A DNA stretch of 64,000 nt from Spirosoma oryzae (GCF_003002825.1 NZ_PVTE01000007.1:186001-250000), one strand, 5' to 3'; shown: positions 1 through 9,504, numbered from the stretch's first letter. The notes: a model not told the origin generated them from the letters alone. Program-made: numbers and translations.

Positions 1-2691
1 CACGTCCGGTGGAAAGGGCAGGGCGTCGAGCGATCCGGCCGAACTGATCTCGGCTTTGTTGTTCGTTTCGATCCGTTCGGGGATGCGGTCGTCGGGGTCG
101 AGTAGCAACTCGAAGAAGGCTGGTCCGGTAGCGGTTTTGTCGTTGGGTACTGTCCAGCGGAGCGTGTCGGCGTAGAGCGGGGCCGCCTGCGCAAGGCGGT
201 AGTCCCGCACCAACTGGCCCGCTGCCGTATACCGTCGAATGCGGACCGTAAGCGGTCGGTTCGTCGTGCGTCCGTAGTTGGCAACAATGCCTGTCAGCAC
301 CACGGAGTCGGAACGGACGGTCAGCGAATCGCCCCGGCTGTCGGTCACGCGCAGGCTACGAGGCAGGAAAGCGAAGTCGGGCTGAGCGAACGGAAAAACA
401 GCCACGGCCGGGTCGCCCTGCAACGTCATCTGCTGCGCCGTCGTGGCGGTATAAATGGTGTTGCTCGCCCGCAGGTAACGCCGGATGGCTTCGCGCTGCA
501 CCAGTCCAACGGGTCGGGTCACAAACTGACTGTCAGCCAGCAGACTATACAATTGATCGGCGTAGGTTTTGAGGGCAAAGGGGAAGCCAATGTGCGTGTG
601 CGCCAGAAACAGGATTGCCCCTCGGTCGGGCGTCAGTATCCAGTCGGTACCAAAGGTAGATCGGCCAAAATAGAAATTGCCGGCTGCACAGCCGTTGGCG
701 AACAGAAACGGATACCGCCCTTTGTTACGATACCCGAGCCGGTCGTCGCTGACGAAGCTGATGTCGATATCGGAGACGGCGAGGCTGGAATGGCCGAACA
801 TGGAAATCATGCCTGTGCCTTTGTTGACCATATCCGCGATTTGTAGGATTTCTACCGGATCGTTCGTCCGTTTGGATACGGTCGTAACCCGACTGCCGAC
901 GTACGATTGTTCGATCACTCCTTTGAAATCATCGACATAACTCCGGAATGTCTGTAACTCGGCGGGAGTACGCCCACCACTCAGGTGCAGACTGTTTTTG
1001 CGCCAGAGAGCGGGTTCGTCCAGCAATTCGTGGGCCTGTACTTTCGCCAGATAATCGAGCACTGACGGCGACCGGATGGCGTTCAGCCGACCGATGGGCA
1101 GGGCCGGTACGTTGGCGGGTTCACCGTTCAGTCCTTCTACCAGCCCCAGGTCGGAACCCGGCCAGCCGATGTTGGGAATCAGGTCGAGCAGCGGGCCACT
1201 GGCGTTTTTGCGGATGCTCTGCGGGTCGCGCGACTGCCCGATCAGGAACATAAATTTGGGGCCCGCTCCGCCGGAAAGCATGTAAGCGGCAAACCGGCGA
1301 ATCGCCAGCGGGTGCCGCTCGCCGTAGCTAAACTGATCGAACAACTCCCCGATGTTCACCGTCAGTGTGTCGTAACTGCCGCCCGCCAGCGACGCCCGGT
1401 AAGCCGCGTAGGTTTGCACCGGGTCGGCTATGGTACCCACCGGCTGTCGGAGCAACGGATGCGTGACGATGAGGTAGTTGTGTCGCGCTGGCGTGATCTG
1501 GCGGAAGCGGACAGGAAGCAGCGTCGGTACCGATCGCGGCTGGTGGCTGACAAACAAGGATCGGCCTGTCTGCGTAGCCCGAACGATACCCCGCCAGTGA
1601 TCGGTCGTATTACTGCCGATCAGGGTTACTGCGTCGGGGTTGCTAATGTCAAGGATGGGCGTACTGGCGGGCAGACTGGTCAGATCGAGCAGGCTGCGCC
1701 CGGTGGAATCTGTCTGCAGTTGAAGCCATTGATTCGTTTGACCAGGCACCGAAATACGCTGCGGATACCGCAGGCTCAGATACGATACAGAGGCCTCTTC
1801 GCTGGTCTCACCCGGTTGCGCCGTCAACACGACCGAACCGGTTGCCGACAGATCAGATGAAAAAAGCTCGGTGTCAAAGCGGCTCGTCGCGTAGTCGTCG
1901 TACGTAACCGCGCCCAGTGCGCGTAATGAACCCGCTGTTGCGCCGGCGCTGAACGCCATGCGGTGGGGCGTTGGCGTACGACCCACCACCAGCCAACTGG
2001 CGCGTGGCCTGACACCGGCGGCACTCGCGTAATCAATCAGGTTGACTAGCTGATCGTAGCGGTCAGCCGGTCTGAGAATTGGGCCTGTCCAGCCTTCGCC
2101 GGTGTCGTAGCTACTCAGGATAGCGCCGTTACCCGCATTGGCACCAAGGGGATAGATGGTTCCGGTGGGGTATGTCTGCGTGAATACGCGCCGTTCTTCA
2201 GCCCAGTGCCAGCTCTCGGCCGTTAAACCGGTTTCGTCGCTGTCTGTGTAGCTGGCCATGCGCTTACCGCTTTTGCCGTCGAGCCGATAGGTCAGAAAAT
2301 AAGCCGTCGTGTCGCTGAACAGACTGTAGTAGGGGTGGGGCATGGCGCTGGCCGGCCGATACAGCAGCGAGTCGGGCGCGCCATCGTTCCCCTGGCCGTA
2401 GAAGTCGATGTAATCGTCGGCGTCCAGACGACCATCAGTTTGACCGGCAACGAAAATGGCCTGTTCGGTACCCCGGTGGAAAAGCTGAATGGCAGTCGGA
2501 TCGATCGTTGACACGGGCCAGCCAGCCCGTTGCAGGTCGGCCGGTGTGATGCGATACAAACCCGGCTGAACCACCGGAATCTTCAGGTACGACTGGGTAT
2601 AGACAATCCATTCATTCCCCGCTCGCGGTGACTGCCCCCAGCCGAACCGGGTGATCAACAACAGTATGAAGGTCAGGTAGGTGTGGTGCAT
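1..2691 (-). CDS. PorU-like C25 (gingipain-type) cysteine peptidase of the type IX secretion system, 3' end cut by window edge
   Basis: The frame is open for 897 codons from an ATG at 2691 to the window edge, so the C-terminus is missing. The N-terminus has a short signal peptide ending near FGWGQ, followed by a mixed beta region. The peptidase C25 core carries the paired catalytic motifs: SMFGHSSL with His634 and FANGCAAGNFY with Cys668. A CARDB/Ig-like stretch follows (ELLLDPDDRIPERIETNNKA), as is usual after the catalytic domain. In Bacteroidota, proteins of this size and order are PorU or PorU2-type sortases, which cut the C-terminal sorting domain from T9SS cargo at the outer membrane. 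T9SS cargo is encoded elsewhere in this window. It could instead be a secreted C25 peptidase; the missing C-terminus would help decide. No neighbour upstream is visible. Confidence 0.85.
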   Translation of the reverse strand, partial: MHHTYLTFILLLITRFGWGQSPRAGNEWIVYTQSYLKIPVVQPGLYRITPADLQRAGWPVSTIDPTAIQLFHRGTEQAIFVAGQTDGRLDADDYIDFYGQGNDGAPDSLLYRPASAMPHPYYSLFSDTTAYFLTYRLDGKSGKRMASYTDSDETGLTAESWHWAEERRVFTQTYPTGTIYPLGANAGNGAILSSYDTGEGWTGPILRPADRYDQLVNLIDYASAAGVRPRASWLVVGRTPTPHRMAFSAGATAGSLRALGAVTYDDYATSRFDTELFSSDLSATGSVVLTAQPGETSEEASVSYLSLRYPQRISVPGQTNQWLQLQTDSTGRSLLDLTSLPASTPILDISNPDAVTLIGSNTTDHWRGIVRATQTGRSLFVSHQPRSVPTLLPVRFRQITPARHNYLIVTHPLLRQPVGTIADPVQTYAAYRASLAGGSYDTLTVNIGELFDQFSYGERHPLAIRRFAAYMLSGGAGPKFMFLIGQSRDPQSIRKNASGPLLDLIPNIGWPGSDLGLVEGLNGEPANVPALPIGRLNAIRSPSVLDYLAKVQAHELLDEPALWRKNSLHLSGGRTPAELQTFRSYVDDFKGVIEQSYVGSRVTTVSKRTNDPVEILQIADMVNKGTGMISMFGHSSLAVSDIDISFVSDDRLGYRNKGRYPFLFANGCAAGNFYFGRSTFGTDWILTPDRGAILFLAHTHIGFPFALKTYADQLYSLLADSQFVTRPVGLVQREAIRRYLRASNTIYTATTAQQMTLQGDPAVAVFPFAQPDFAFLPRSLRVTDSRGDSLTVRSDSVVLTGIVANYGRTTNRPLTVRIRRYTAAGQLVRDYRLAQAAPLYADTLRWTVPNDKTATGPAFFELLLDPDDRIPERIETNNKAEISSAGSLDALPFPPDV

Positions 2692-2797
2692 AGAGACAAC
2701 GTGCCTGACTATGTACACACTTCATGCCGGGTTCTTTACCGACAAACCATTCGGCCCACGATCATTACCGCTTATCCTGAAAACAAGGTTAATTTTA

Positions 2798-2826
2798 TAA
2801 GGTACTTTGCATTGCATAGTACCTTA
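2798..2826. promoter_or_regulatory. Inverted-repeat operator, probably for the PadR regulator
   Basis: The half-sites TAAGGTAC (2798-2805) and GTACCTTA (2819-2826) form a perfect 8-bp inverted repeat with a 13-bp spacer. It lies between the -33 and -7 elements of the promoter reading into the padR-pspC pair. PadR proteins are often autorepressors that bind such dyads, so autoregulation is the likely use (inference). Confidence 0.55.
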
Positions 2827-2838
2827 TGTATATATTTG
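2806..2838 (+). promoter_or_regulatory. Bacteroidota-type promoter for padR-pspC
   Basis: TTTG at 2806-2809 and TATATTTG at 2831-2838 match the Bacteroidota sigma-A consensus (TTTG, about 19-21 bp, TAnnTTTG). Transcription would start near 2845, just before the inverted-repeat element that makes up the leader. Confidence 0.5.
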
Positions 2839-2849
2839 TCTTATCAAGA

Positions 2850-2936
2850 TTGAATGAGTGAATGACTGAGTGATCGAATGGCCAGGTGCCTGATCAATTT
2901 CGTCGTTCCCGCATTCACTCAACCACTCACTCATTT
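2850..2936. repeat. Hairpin element, GATTGAATG family (copy A)
   Basis: The arms are runs of degenerate 8-mers of the tgattgaa/gaatgag type at 2850-2880 and the complement at 2911-2936, around a 30-bp loop. It is less perfect than the related copies at 5904-5985 and 11344-11414. It would form a stem in the padR leader. Confidence 0.6.
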
Positions 2937-2949
2937 ACATACCGTCGCT

Positions 2950-3357
2950 ATGAATATAGAAAACGCGCAGGTGCAGATGCGGAAGGGAATTCTGGAATTC
3001 TGCATTCTTCACATCATATCGCGGGGCGAAGTGTATGCCTCCGATATGCTCGACGAGCTAACGTCGGCCCGGATCATGGTCGTGGAAGGTACGCTCTATC
3101 CGCTACTGACCCGGTTGAAAAATGCCGGACTGCTCGACTACAAGTGGGTCGAATCGACGTCCGGGCCACCGCGAAAATACTACCTGCTGACCGATCTGGG
3201 GCGCACCTCACTGGAAGCCCTCAACGACACCTGGCAGGAACTGGCCGAATCCGTCAACGCCATTGTCAGTAAAACGGATCAGCACAAAAAACCGGGCAAC
3301 GGTGCCGTATCGGTGGAACTGCCGGGCTCGCCAATCACTCCTTCGTCCAACGCTTGA
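2950..3357 (+). CDS. PadR family transcriptional regulator
   Basis: This 135-residue winged-helix protein starts MNIENAQVQMRKG. The family core is clear: a first helix RKGILEFCILHIISRGEVYASDMLDEL, the recognition region VEGTLYPLLTRLKNAGLL, and the wing GPPRKYYLLTDLGRTSLE. PadR proteins bind DNA as dimers and repress small operons. An ATG-class start 72 bases upstream would add 24 residues translated from the hairpin element; the internal ATG at 2950 gives the normal family length and is preferred. A dyad overlaps the promoter upstream, and the pspC-like gene follows 22 bases downstream, the usual PadR-PspC arrangement in this phylum. Confidence in the family is high; the signal sensed is unknown. 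Confidence 0.92.
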   Translation: MNIENAQVQMRKGILEFCILHIISRGEVYASDMLDELTSARIMVVEGTLYPLLTRLKNAGLLDYKWVESTSGPPRKYYLLTDLGRTSLEALNDTWQELAESVNAIVSKTDQHKKPGNGAVSVELPGSPITPSSNA

Positions 3358-3379
3358 CCTCCCCTTTCTGTAAAACGCC

Positions 3380-5902
3380 ATGAAAAAGACAATCAGCATC
3401 AACATCAGCGGGGTGATCTTCCACATCGAGGAGGATGGCTACGACAAGCTGAAACACTATTTATCATCGGTACAACAGTATTTCTCGACCTACGAAGACA
3501 GTCAGGAAATCGTCACCGACATCGAAAACCGGATCGCCGAAAAGCTGCTGGCCAAGCTGAAAGCCGCCGATAAGCAGGCCGTATCGCTTGAAGACGTCAA
3601 CGAACTGGTAGCGGCCATGGGCTCCGTCGCCGACTTCGAAGCGGTCGAAGAAGAAGAAGTCCTCGTGACGACGGGTGGCCGTAACTCGACCGGTGGCAGC
3701 CGTCAGGTGCCGCCGGTGGGGGCTACGTCGTCGGGCAGCAGCACCGCATCGGGTACGGTTCCGCCAGCGGGCGACTATGCGGGTCCGCGCCGGCTGGTGC
3801 GCGACCTGCGCCGGAAAACGCTGGGTGGGGTAGCCGCTGGTCTGGCCCACTACTTCAGCGTCGACGTCGTCTGGATTCGTCTGTTGTTTGTCGCGCTAGT
3901 CGTTGGTTTCCCGACGCTGGCCGGTGTCTCGGGTAGTGATGGTGAATTTTCCGGAACACTATCAGGATTTACGGTACTGATATACATCGCCATGTGGATT
4001 GCGCTGCCGGGCTCGGTCGGTATCGAGGAAGACAAAACCAAGAAGAAGTTTTTCCGGAACCCCGACGACAAAGTGCTGGGCGGGGTAGCGTCGGGTATTG
4101 CGGCTTATTTCGGGGTCGACCCCGGTGTGGTGCGGTTGCTGTTCGTGCTCGGAATCGTGTTCTTCGGCGTCGGCTTCCTGTTCTACATCGTCCTCTGGAT
4201 CATCTCACCGGCGGCCAATACCGTGACGGAAAAAATGGAGATGCAGGGGCAGCCGATTACGCTCTACAACATCGAAAACAGCATCAAACAGAGCCTGAAC
4301 ATCAACGATACGCCGAATAGCGAAAGCAGTATGACGCGCATATTGCTGTTTCCCTTCCGGGCCGTAGCCATGATTCTGAAGGGGTTGGGCAACGCACTGG
4401 GACCGTTTCTGAACGGCATAGTGGCTCTGATTCGCGTGACGGCCGGTATCATTCTGTTGCTGCTGGGCTTCGCACTGATGATTGCCTGTCTGGCATTCCT
4501 GGGTGCCGCCATCGGCCTGAACACGGTGCAAACGGGTAATTTTCCCTTCGAGATGATCCGCAACGACATCACCATGCCGATGGTCCTGTCGGGTGTCGTG
4601 GCCGGACTCATTCCTGCCTTCGGGCTGGCGGTGCTGGGCATCATGCTCATCACGACCCGTCCGTTCATCGGTAGTCGGGTAGCCCTGTCGCTGGCGGGGG
4701 TGTGGCTGCTGGCCCTGGTTGTCTTCGGGGGTACGATCACGCCGGTGATCAGCAGTTTCCAGCGCCGGGGTAGTGTCGAGCAGACGGCTACGCTGAACGT
4801 AGCAGGTCGTGTAGTGACCTTCGCCATGGAAGATTCAGACGCTGACTGGAAACCGTCGATTGAACTCGAAGGCTATAACGGCACCGCCATTCAACTGGTG
4901 AAACACTACCGGTCGCAGGGAAGCAACCGGGACGAGGCCAAAGCCAACGCGCTGCAACTGCGCTACCAGTATACGGTGCAGGACTCGACGGTGCGGTTCG
5001 ATGATGGGGTGTCGCTCGCACCCGGAGCCAGCTTCCGTGGGCAGAATCTGAACATAACGATGAAAATTCCCTACGGCAAACCGTTCCGCATGACGGAAGC
5101 CTTTGCGCACTTCATCCGTAATGAATTCGGCAGCAAGGAAATCGACCGGATGGAAACCAGTGTGTGGGTGTTCACCAAAGAAGAAGGGCTGACCTGCCTG
5201 AACTTCCCCCGCGAGCTAAACACTACCTATTACAATGATGATAGCGACGTGACCGACCTGACCGACGAGGTACAAAGTGCAGTTGCCAATGAACTGGGTG
5301 ACGACTTTGAGGCCATTGGCGATCATACCCGTCAGTTCACCGTTGGCGAGTTTTCGAAGGTCAACGTAAGTGGCGCATTCGTCGTTCGTTTCCGCAAGGG
5401 GGATCAATACAAGGTCGTCGCCGACGGGAGCGAAGAGGATCTGGACGAAGTCGAGGTAGACGTGGATGGCGAAACGGCCAATGTGTCGATGAAGAAAACC
5501 GGTATGTTCGACTGGAAAAACCGGAAGCGTATCGGCCTGACGATTACCGTGCCGTCGATCGACAAACTGGAACTGGCGGGTGCCTCGAAAGCAAACCTGG
5601 CTGGATTCGATCGCTACGACAACCTGGAGATTTCGATGAGTGGTGCCTGCCGGACCGTATTTGACGGAACCGTACAGGATCTGTCAGTCGATCTGTCGGG
5701 TGCATCGAATCTCGTACTACGGGGCACAGCCACCAAGCTCGACGCGGAACTAAGTGGAGCCAGCAAAATCGACGCCGAATCAATGCAGGTCAGCACGGCC
5801 ACTGTCGACGCCAGTGGGGCCAGCCACGTCAGTCTGGGGAACGTTACCAACCTCAACTCCAACGCGTCTGGCGCCAGCAAAGTAACGCGGCAGAACGATT
5901 AG
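3380..5902 (+). CDS. PspC-domain membrane protein with C-terminal DUF2807 (head-GIN) domain
   Basis: The 840-residue protein begins with a cytoplasmic segment typical of Bacteroidota PspC proteins (SINISGVIFHIEEDGYDKL). Two PspC domains follow, each a GGVA(A/S)G motif plus a hydrophobic pair: residues about 137-210 and 223-276. Several transmembrane segments lie between about 325 and 460. From about residue 650 to the end is a DUF2807-type beta-solenoid with repeated SGAS/SGAC turns (LAGASKAN, DLSGASNL, ELSGASKI, DASGASHV). PspC proteins act in envelope-stress responses in Proteobacteria; here the role is inferred only. The gene is probably cotranscribed with the PadR gene 22 bases upstream. 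It ends next to a strong hairpin shared with the converging exporter gene. Confidence 0.88.
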   Translation: MKKTISINISGVIFHIEEDGYDKLKHYLSSVQQYFSTYEDSQEIVTDIENRIAEKLLAKLKAADKQAVSLEDVNELVAAMGSVADFEAVEEEEVLVTTGGRNSTGGSRQVPPVGATSSGSSTASGTVPPAGDYAGPRRLVRDLRRKTLGGVAAGLAHYFSVDVVWIRLLFVALVVGFPTLAGVSGSDGEFSGTLSGFTVLIYIAMWIALPGSVGIEEDKTKKKFFRNPDDKVLGGVASGIAAYFGVDPGVVRLLFVLGIVFFGVGFLFYIVLWIISPAANTVTEKMEMQGQPITLYNIENSIKQSLNINDTPNSESSMTRILLFPFRAVAMILKGLGNALGPFLNGIVALIRVTAGIILLLLGFALMIACLAFLGAAIGLNTVQTGNFPFEMIRNDITMPMVLSGVVAGLIPAFGLAVLGIMLITTRPFIGSRVALSLAGVWLLALVVFGGTITPVISSFQRRGSVEQTATLNVAGRVVTFAMEDSDADWKPSIELEGYNGTAIQLVKHYRSQGSNRDEAKANALQLRYQYTVQDSTVRFDDGVSLAPGASFRGQNLNITMKIPYGKPFRMTEAFAHFIRNEFGSKEIDRMETSVWVFTKEEGLTCLNFPRELNTTYYNDDSDVTDLTDEVQSAVANELGDDFEAIGDHTRQFTVGEFSKVNVSGAFVVRFRKGDQYKVVADGSEEDLDEVEVDVDGETANVSMKKTGMFDWKNRKRIGLTITVPSIDKLELAGASKANLAGFDRYDNLEISMSGACRTVFDGTVQDLSVDLSGASNLVLRGTATKLDAELSGASKIDAESMQVSTATVDASGASHVSLGNVTNLNSNASGASKVTRQND

Positions 5903-5903
5903 T

Positions 5904-5985
5904 GATTGAATGAAAGAATGATTGAGTGCTTGAATGGTGGCATGCGTCAGCCTATTCAATCACTCAATCATTCTTTCATTCAATC
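5904..5985. repeat. Hairpin element, GATTGAATG family (copy B), between convergent genes
   Basis: Arms 5904-5935 and 5954-5985 are 32 nt each and complementary at 31 of 32 positions, with an 18-nt loop. The element fills the gap between two convergent stop codons, so it may act as a bidirectional terminator. Its loop shares the end GCGTCAGCCT with the copy at 11344-11414 (GCGACAGCCT), which points to a common origin. Confidence 0.8.
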
Positions 5986-5989
5986 CTTA

Positions 5990-7057
5990 TCAAACCTCCC
6001 GCTGGGCTTCGCGCTGGGTTTCCAGTTTGTCGCGGACGACTTCTTTTTCCTGCCGTCGGTTTTCACGCTCGAAGACCTTGATGAGTACGATGAAATAGGA
6101 GAGGATCAGTGGGCCTACGACCAGACCCAGAATACCGAAGATCGGTACACCCAGCACGATGCCAGCCAGTGTAATCCAGGGGTGAATATCGCCCATGCGT
6201 TTGGCCAGTGCGATCCGTAGCAGGTTGTCGATATTGATGATGACGATCGTACCAACGACCAGAATGCCAATACCCTGCGCCGTATTCCCTTCCGACAGCT
6301 GAATCAACCCCGCTGGTGCCCAGATGATGGGCGTGCCAAGGACGGGGATAAAGGCCATGAAGAAGGAAACAACCCCCCAGAACGGCGCGTCGGGTACACC
6401 AAAAATCCACAGCGTCAGTCCCGTCAGCGCGCCCTGCACCAGACAAACCAGTGCCTGCCCCAGTACGTTGGCGTTGACGTTGTTTTTCAGCGATTCGCCC
6501 AGTTCTTTCTGCGTATCGTTCTTGAAGGGCAGGTAGCGTTGTAGACCGCCCTCAAAGTCTTCCTTCTGGGTAAACATATACCACATCGTGAAGAACATCA
6601 GCCCGATGATTACGATAAAGTCCAGCGTACTACCCGCGATAGAAGGCAACAGTTGACTGGCGTAGGTGCCCGCCTGCGACAGTGCCGTGCGGATATTCTG
6701 CTGACTGGTGATCTCGTAGCCCGTAAGGTCTTCGAGTTTTTTTGCCAGTGCCAGAATCTGATCGCTATGCTGAATGTAGTACTGAATCCGACCGATCAAC
6801 AACAGGCTGAGCGTCAGAAACGGCAGGATGATGACCAGCAGCGAAAACAGGATCAGTAGCGTAACGACCAGCGACCGGTTCCAGCCGCGCTTGATGGCCA
6901 GTGCGTTGAACCAGGGTAGCAGCACGACATACAGAATGCCTGCACCGATGAAAGCAGAGATGTAGCCACTAAGGCCGAAAATGATAAACCCGCCCAGGAT
7001 AACCAGGGCGGTGATGAGCAGCACCCGCTGCTGTTTGGTTGTGTATACGTTAACCAT
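5990..7057 (-). CDS. AI-2E family transporter (YdiK/TqsA-like permease)
   Basis: The ATG at 7057 gives a 355-residue polytopic membrane protein starting MVNVYTTKQQRVLLITALVI; an upstream in-frame extension of 19 residues looks non-coding. It has two N-terminal transmembrane helices, the family's long central amphipathic stretch, and the C-terminal core with FFMAFIPVLGTPIIWAPAGL and GVPIFGILGLVVGPLILSYF. The AI-2E/TerC-like exporters include the AI-2 exporter TqsA and Na+/H+ antiporters, so the substrate cannot be named. The C-terminal tail is charged. It converges with pspC. The neighbouring serine ammonia-lyase gene runs in the same direction 81 bases upstream. Confidence 0.9.
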   Translation of the reverse strand: MVNVYTTKQQRVLLITALVILGGFIIFGLSGYISAFIGAGILYVVLLPWFNALAIKRGWNRSLVVTLLILFSLLVIILPFLTLSLLLIGRIQYYIQHSDQILALAKKLEDLTGYEITSQQNIRTALSQAGTYASQLLPSIAGSTLDFIVIIGLMFFTMWYMFTQKEDFEGGLQRYLPFKNDTQKELGESLKNNVNANVLGQALVCLVQGALTGLTLWIFGVPDAPFWGVVSFFMAFIPVLGTPIIWAPAGLIQLSEGNTAQGIGILVVGTIVIINIDNLLRIALAKRMGDIHPWITLAGIVLGVPIFGILGLVVGPLILSYFIVLIKVFERENRRQEKEVVRDKLETQREAQREV

Positions 7058-7138
7058 GGGAGAAGGTAGTTGGTCGTATCGAAACGTATACGACCTAACC
7101 TGCTTCCACCCCACAATTGTTTTAAGATGCCGTTAAGC

Positions 7139-8539
7139 TCAGCATTCGGTGGCGCTCAGGGCTAGCCCGGCCTCTGAGGTTTCCTTGTACTTGGTCGACA
7201 TGTCGCGGCCGGTTGCTTTCATGACTTTGATGACCGCATCGAGGGAAATCTTCTGCTTGCTGGCCGAGCCTGCCGTTGCCAGCAAAAAGGCGTTGTAGGC
7301 TTTGACGGCCCCCATTGCGTTCCGCTCGATGCACGGAATCTGTACGTACCCGCCGATGGGATCGCAGGTCATGCCCAGGTGGTGTTCGATGGCGATTTCG
7401 GCGGACGCTTCGATGGCGCTGATCGAGCCGGTTGGCTGGGCGCAGCGCGTCAGAAAAGCCGCCCCCATTGCCGACGCCGTACCGATCTCACCCATGCAGC
7501 CCATTTCGGCCCCGGAGATGCTGGCGTTGTGCTTGACCAGAAAGCCGATGACAGCTGCTGCCAGCATGCCACTGCGCAGCGTCGCCTTATCGTAGTGAAA
7601 CTGATGCTTGGCCAGGTACGTCAGCCCCGGAATGACGCCCGACGCCCCCGATGTGGGGGCCGTAACGACGATGCCGCCGGCTGCGTTTTCTTCCGACGCG
7701 GCCAGACAGTAAGCGTTCAGGAAAATGAGGAAACTGTCGGAGCGGAGGGCTGGTCCTAACTGCCCCATGCCTTTCGCCTGCTGGTACAACTGGGGCGCTT
7801 TCCGACTAAGCTTGATCGAGCCGGGTAGCGTACCACTATGGCGCAGCCCCCGCCGGACGGCCTTGTGCATGTAGTCGAGCAGTTGATCGATGCGGTGGTT
7901 GACGTCGCTGCGTGTTCGGCCGGTCAGGGCCATTTCGTTGGCCATCAGCAGGGCATCGAGCGTTATCGCGTGTTTGGTGAGTTGCCCCTTTAGCTCGGTC
8001 ATGGTCCCGTACGGATACGGCACCGATACGCTGGCCGGATCGACGGTGGGTTCGCCTTTGCGGATGATGAAGCCCCCGCCGATCGAATAATATTCTTCAC
8101 TGTACAGTGTCTCGCCCTGCTGGGTCAGGCGCAACACCATCGTGTTGTGGTACGGCGACTCGTAGCGGACGCGCTCGAACCGAATGTGTTCCGGTCGTAG
8201 CTGAACGGTGTACGGGCCAACCGGGAGCGCATAGCTGACCGTTGGGTCACGAAGCAGGTTGAGCAGGGCGGCCGGATCGGTGGTTTCGGGTTGCCAGCCC
8301 AGCAGCCCGGCAACGACGGCCCGGTCGGTACCGTGACCTTTTCCCGTGGCGCTCAGTGATCCGTACAGATGTACCTGAACGGCGTCGGCACGATGTTGCA
8401 GGTCGTCGGGTAAGGTAGCGAGTCGTTCGCGGAAATCGAACGCGGCTTTCATGGGGCCAATCGTGTGCGAACTCGACGGGCCCGGACCAATTTTGAACAG
8501 GTCAAAAATGGACGTGGTAATGGGGTTAACAGGAAGCAT
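7139..8539 (-). CDS. sdaA: L-serine ammonia-lyase, iron-sulfur dependent, single chain
   Basis: The 466-residue protein converts L-serine to pyruvate and ammonia. It contains the beta domain start SIFDLFKIGPGPSSSHT and the alpha domain with TAPTSGASGVIPG. The three cysteines that hold the 4Fe-4S cluster are in GAEMGCMGEIG, GMTCDPIGG and PCIERNAMGAVKA. The size matches the fused beta-alpha form (as in E. coli SdaA). The ATG at 8539 is preferred over an upstream frame extension (18 more residues), because homologues start just before SIFDLFK. It is probably a stand-alone catabolic gene; the adjacent genes are unrelated. Confidence 0.95.
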   Translation of the reverse strand: MLPVNPITTSIFDLFKIGPGPSSSHTIGPMKAAFDFRERLATLPDDLQHRADAVQVHLYGSLSATGKGHGTDRAVVAGLLGWQPETTDPAALLNLLRDPTVSYALPVGPYTVQLRPEHIRFERVRYESPYHNTMVLRLTQQGETLYSEEYYSIGGGFIIRKGEPTVDPASVSVPYPYGTMTELKGQLTKHAITLDALLMANEMALTGRTRSDVNHRIDQLLDYMHKAVRRGLRHSGTLPGSIKLSRKAPQLYQQAKGMGQLGPALRSDSFLIFLNAYCLAASEENAAGGIVVTAPTSGASGVIPGLTYLAKHQFHYDKATLRSGMLAAAVIGFLVKHNASISGAEMGCMGEIGTASAMGAAFLTRCAQPTGSISAIEASAEIAIEHHLGMTCDPIGGYVQIPCIERNAMGAVKAYNAFLLATAGSASKQKISLDAVIKVMKATGRDMSTKYKETSEAGLALSATEC

Positions 8540-8617
8540 GTTGATGAAGGTCAGCGCGGTAAAGGTAACGATTACTGGCTCTGTTTGGCTCAACAGTACC
8601 TTGCCAGTTGAGACGAG

Positions 8618-9382
8618 CTACCTGACTGGCTGGTCGAGCCCCTGAATTTGCGCCAGGTATTCCGTTGGCAGCAGAATCCGCTGCACGACCGATCGGAGTT
8701 TGAACGCATTTAGCAGTTTATACAGACTGATGCTGTGCGGCAGGATCGGGTCGGGGGTAAGTGCCAGCGGGCTCCGGACCTGCTCCGGCACCAGAATCGA
8801 CTGCACGCGCCGAAGCAGGTTGTAGCGCCATGTGCCGAGCTGTTCGTGATACCGTTGAAAGAGTCGGTCGGTGTAGTCGCTTCGTAGCAGATCATTGTCC
8901 AGGTGCTTTCGCCGGTCGACCTGCCAGTCGGCGTAGGTAACAGGCAGATCGGGTACGCCCATGCCAGCCCCTACGGCGCGAAACGTCGTAAACAGTTCTT
9001 CCCGCTCGGGATCGGTCAGGGGGCGGTGCAGCAGTTGATAGGCCCGCTCCGAGTAATCGATCAGCATGTACAGTACGTCGCGGTAGGCCCAATCCGGGAT
9101 GCTGTATCCCCGGTTCTGCTCGACGCCTTTGTGAATCGTATGCATCCGGGCAATGGCCTGTCGGGCGCGGTCGTCGGGCGCAAACACGATTTCCTGCGCG
9201 TAGCGAACCGTCGAAAACAGCCGGGCAATGGGATCGGCGGGGAGCCGGCCCGTAAAAAACAGCCAGTCGACGGCTTTGTTGAGCGCGAACTCAGCCGCCG
9301 ACCCAGCGAAGATCAACAGAATCACGTCGGCATCGCCCCAGATTCGGCGAACGACCGAGCTAGGCCGGACGAAGTAGTGCAT
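8618..9382 (-). CDS. MpaB/rubber-oxygenase family protein (DUF2236)
   Basis: The 254-residue protein matches the MpaB/latex-clearing-protein catalytic family. Seen in sequence: VVRRIWGDADVILLIFAGSAAE at the N-terminus, DPIARLFSTVRYAQEIVF, RMHTIHKGV, and a helical core GYSIPDWAYRDVLYMLIDYS with later LRRVQSILVPEQVR. In characterised members (Lcp, MpaB) the fold binds a b-type heme and acts as an oxygenase. Many short bacterial members have no known substrate, so only the family is assigned. No signal peptide is evident. The gene starts next to an inverted-repeat block that separates it from the OmpA-like gene. Confidence 0.8.
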   Translation of the reverse strand: MHYFVRPSSVVRRIWGDADVILLIFAGSAAEFALNKAVDWLFFTGRLPADPIARLFSTVRYAQEIVFAPDDRARQAIARMHTIHKGVEQNRGYSIPDWAYRDVLYMLIDYSERAYQLLHRPLTDPEREELFTTFRAVGAGMGVPDLPVTYADWQVDRRKHLDNDLLRSDYTDRLFQRYHEQLGTWRYNLLRRVQSILVPEQVRSPLALTPDPILPHSISLYKLLNAFKLRSVVQRILLPTEYLAQIQGLDQPVR

Positions 9383-9390
9383 AGCAGCGT

Positions 9391-9503
9391 TTACGGTTTA
9401 CGGTATGCAGTTTACGGTTTTCAGTGAACGCCTGTCCGGTTAGCCGGCGAGGAGCATGTCTGCCGCTGACCGTATACCGAAAAACTGAAAACCATAAACC
9501 GAC
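9391..9503. repeat. Imperfect inverted repeat (TTTACGGTTTTCAGT family)
   Basis: The left block 9391-9426 (gtttacggtttacggtatgc followed by agtttacggttttcagt) pairs imperfectly with the right block 9469-9503 (accgtataccg, aaactgaaaaccataaacc). It fills the gap between two minus-strand genes. A single related half, accgaatactgtacactgaa, occurs at about 12265-12285. Confidence 0.5.
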
Positions 9504-9504
9504 A

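Noticed and set aside
5906..6220. Plus-strand frame starting in the hairpin between pspC and the AI-2E gene
   Set aside because: The start is in the repeat and the rest is antisense to the exporter gene.
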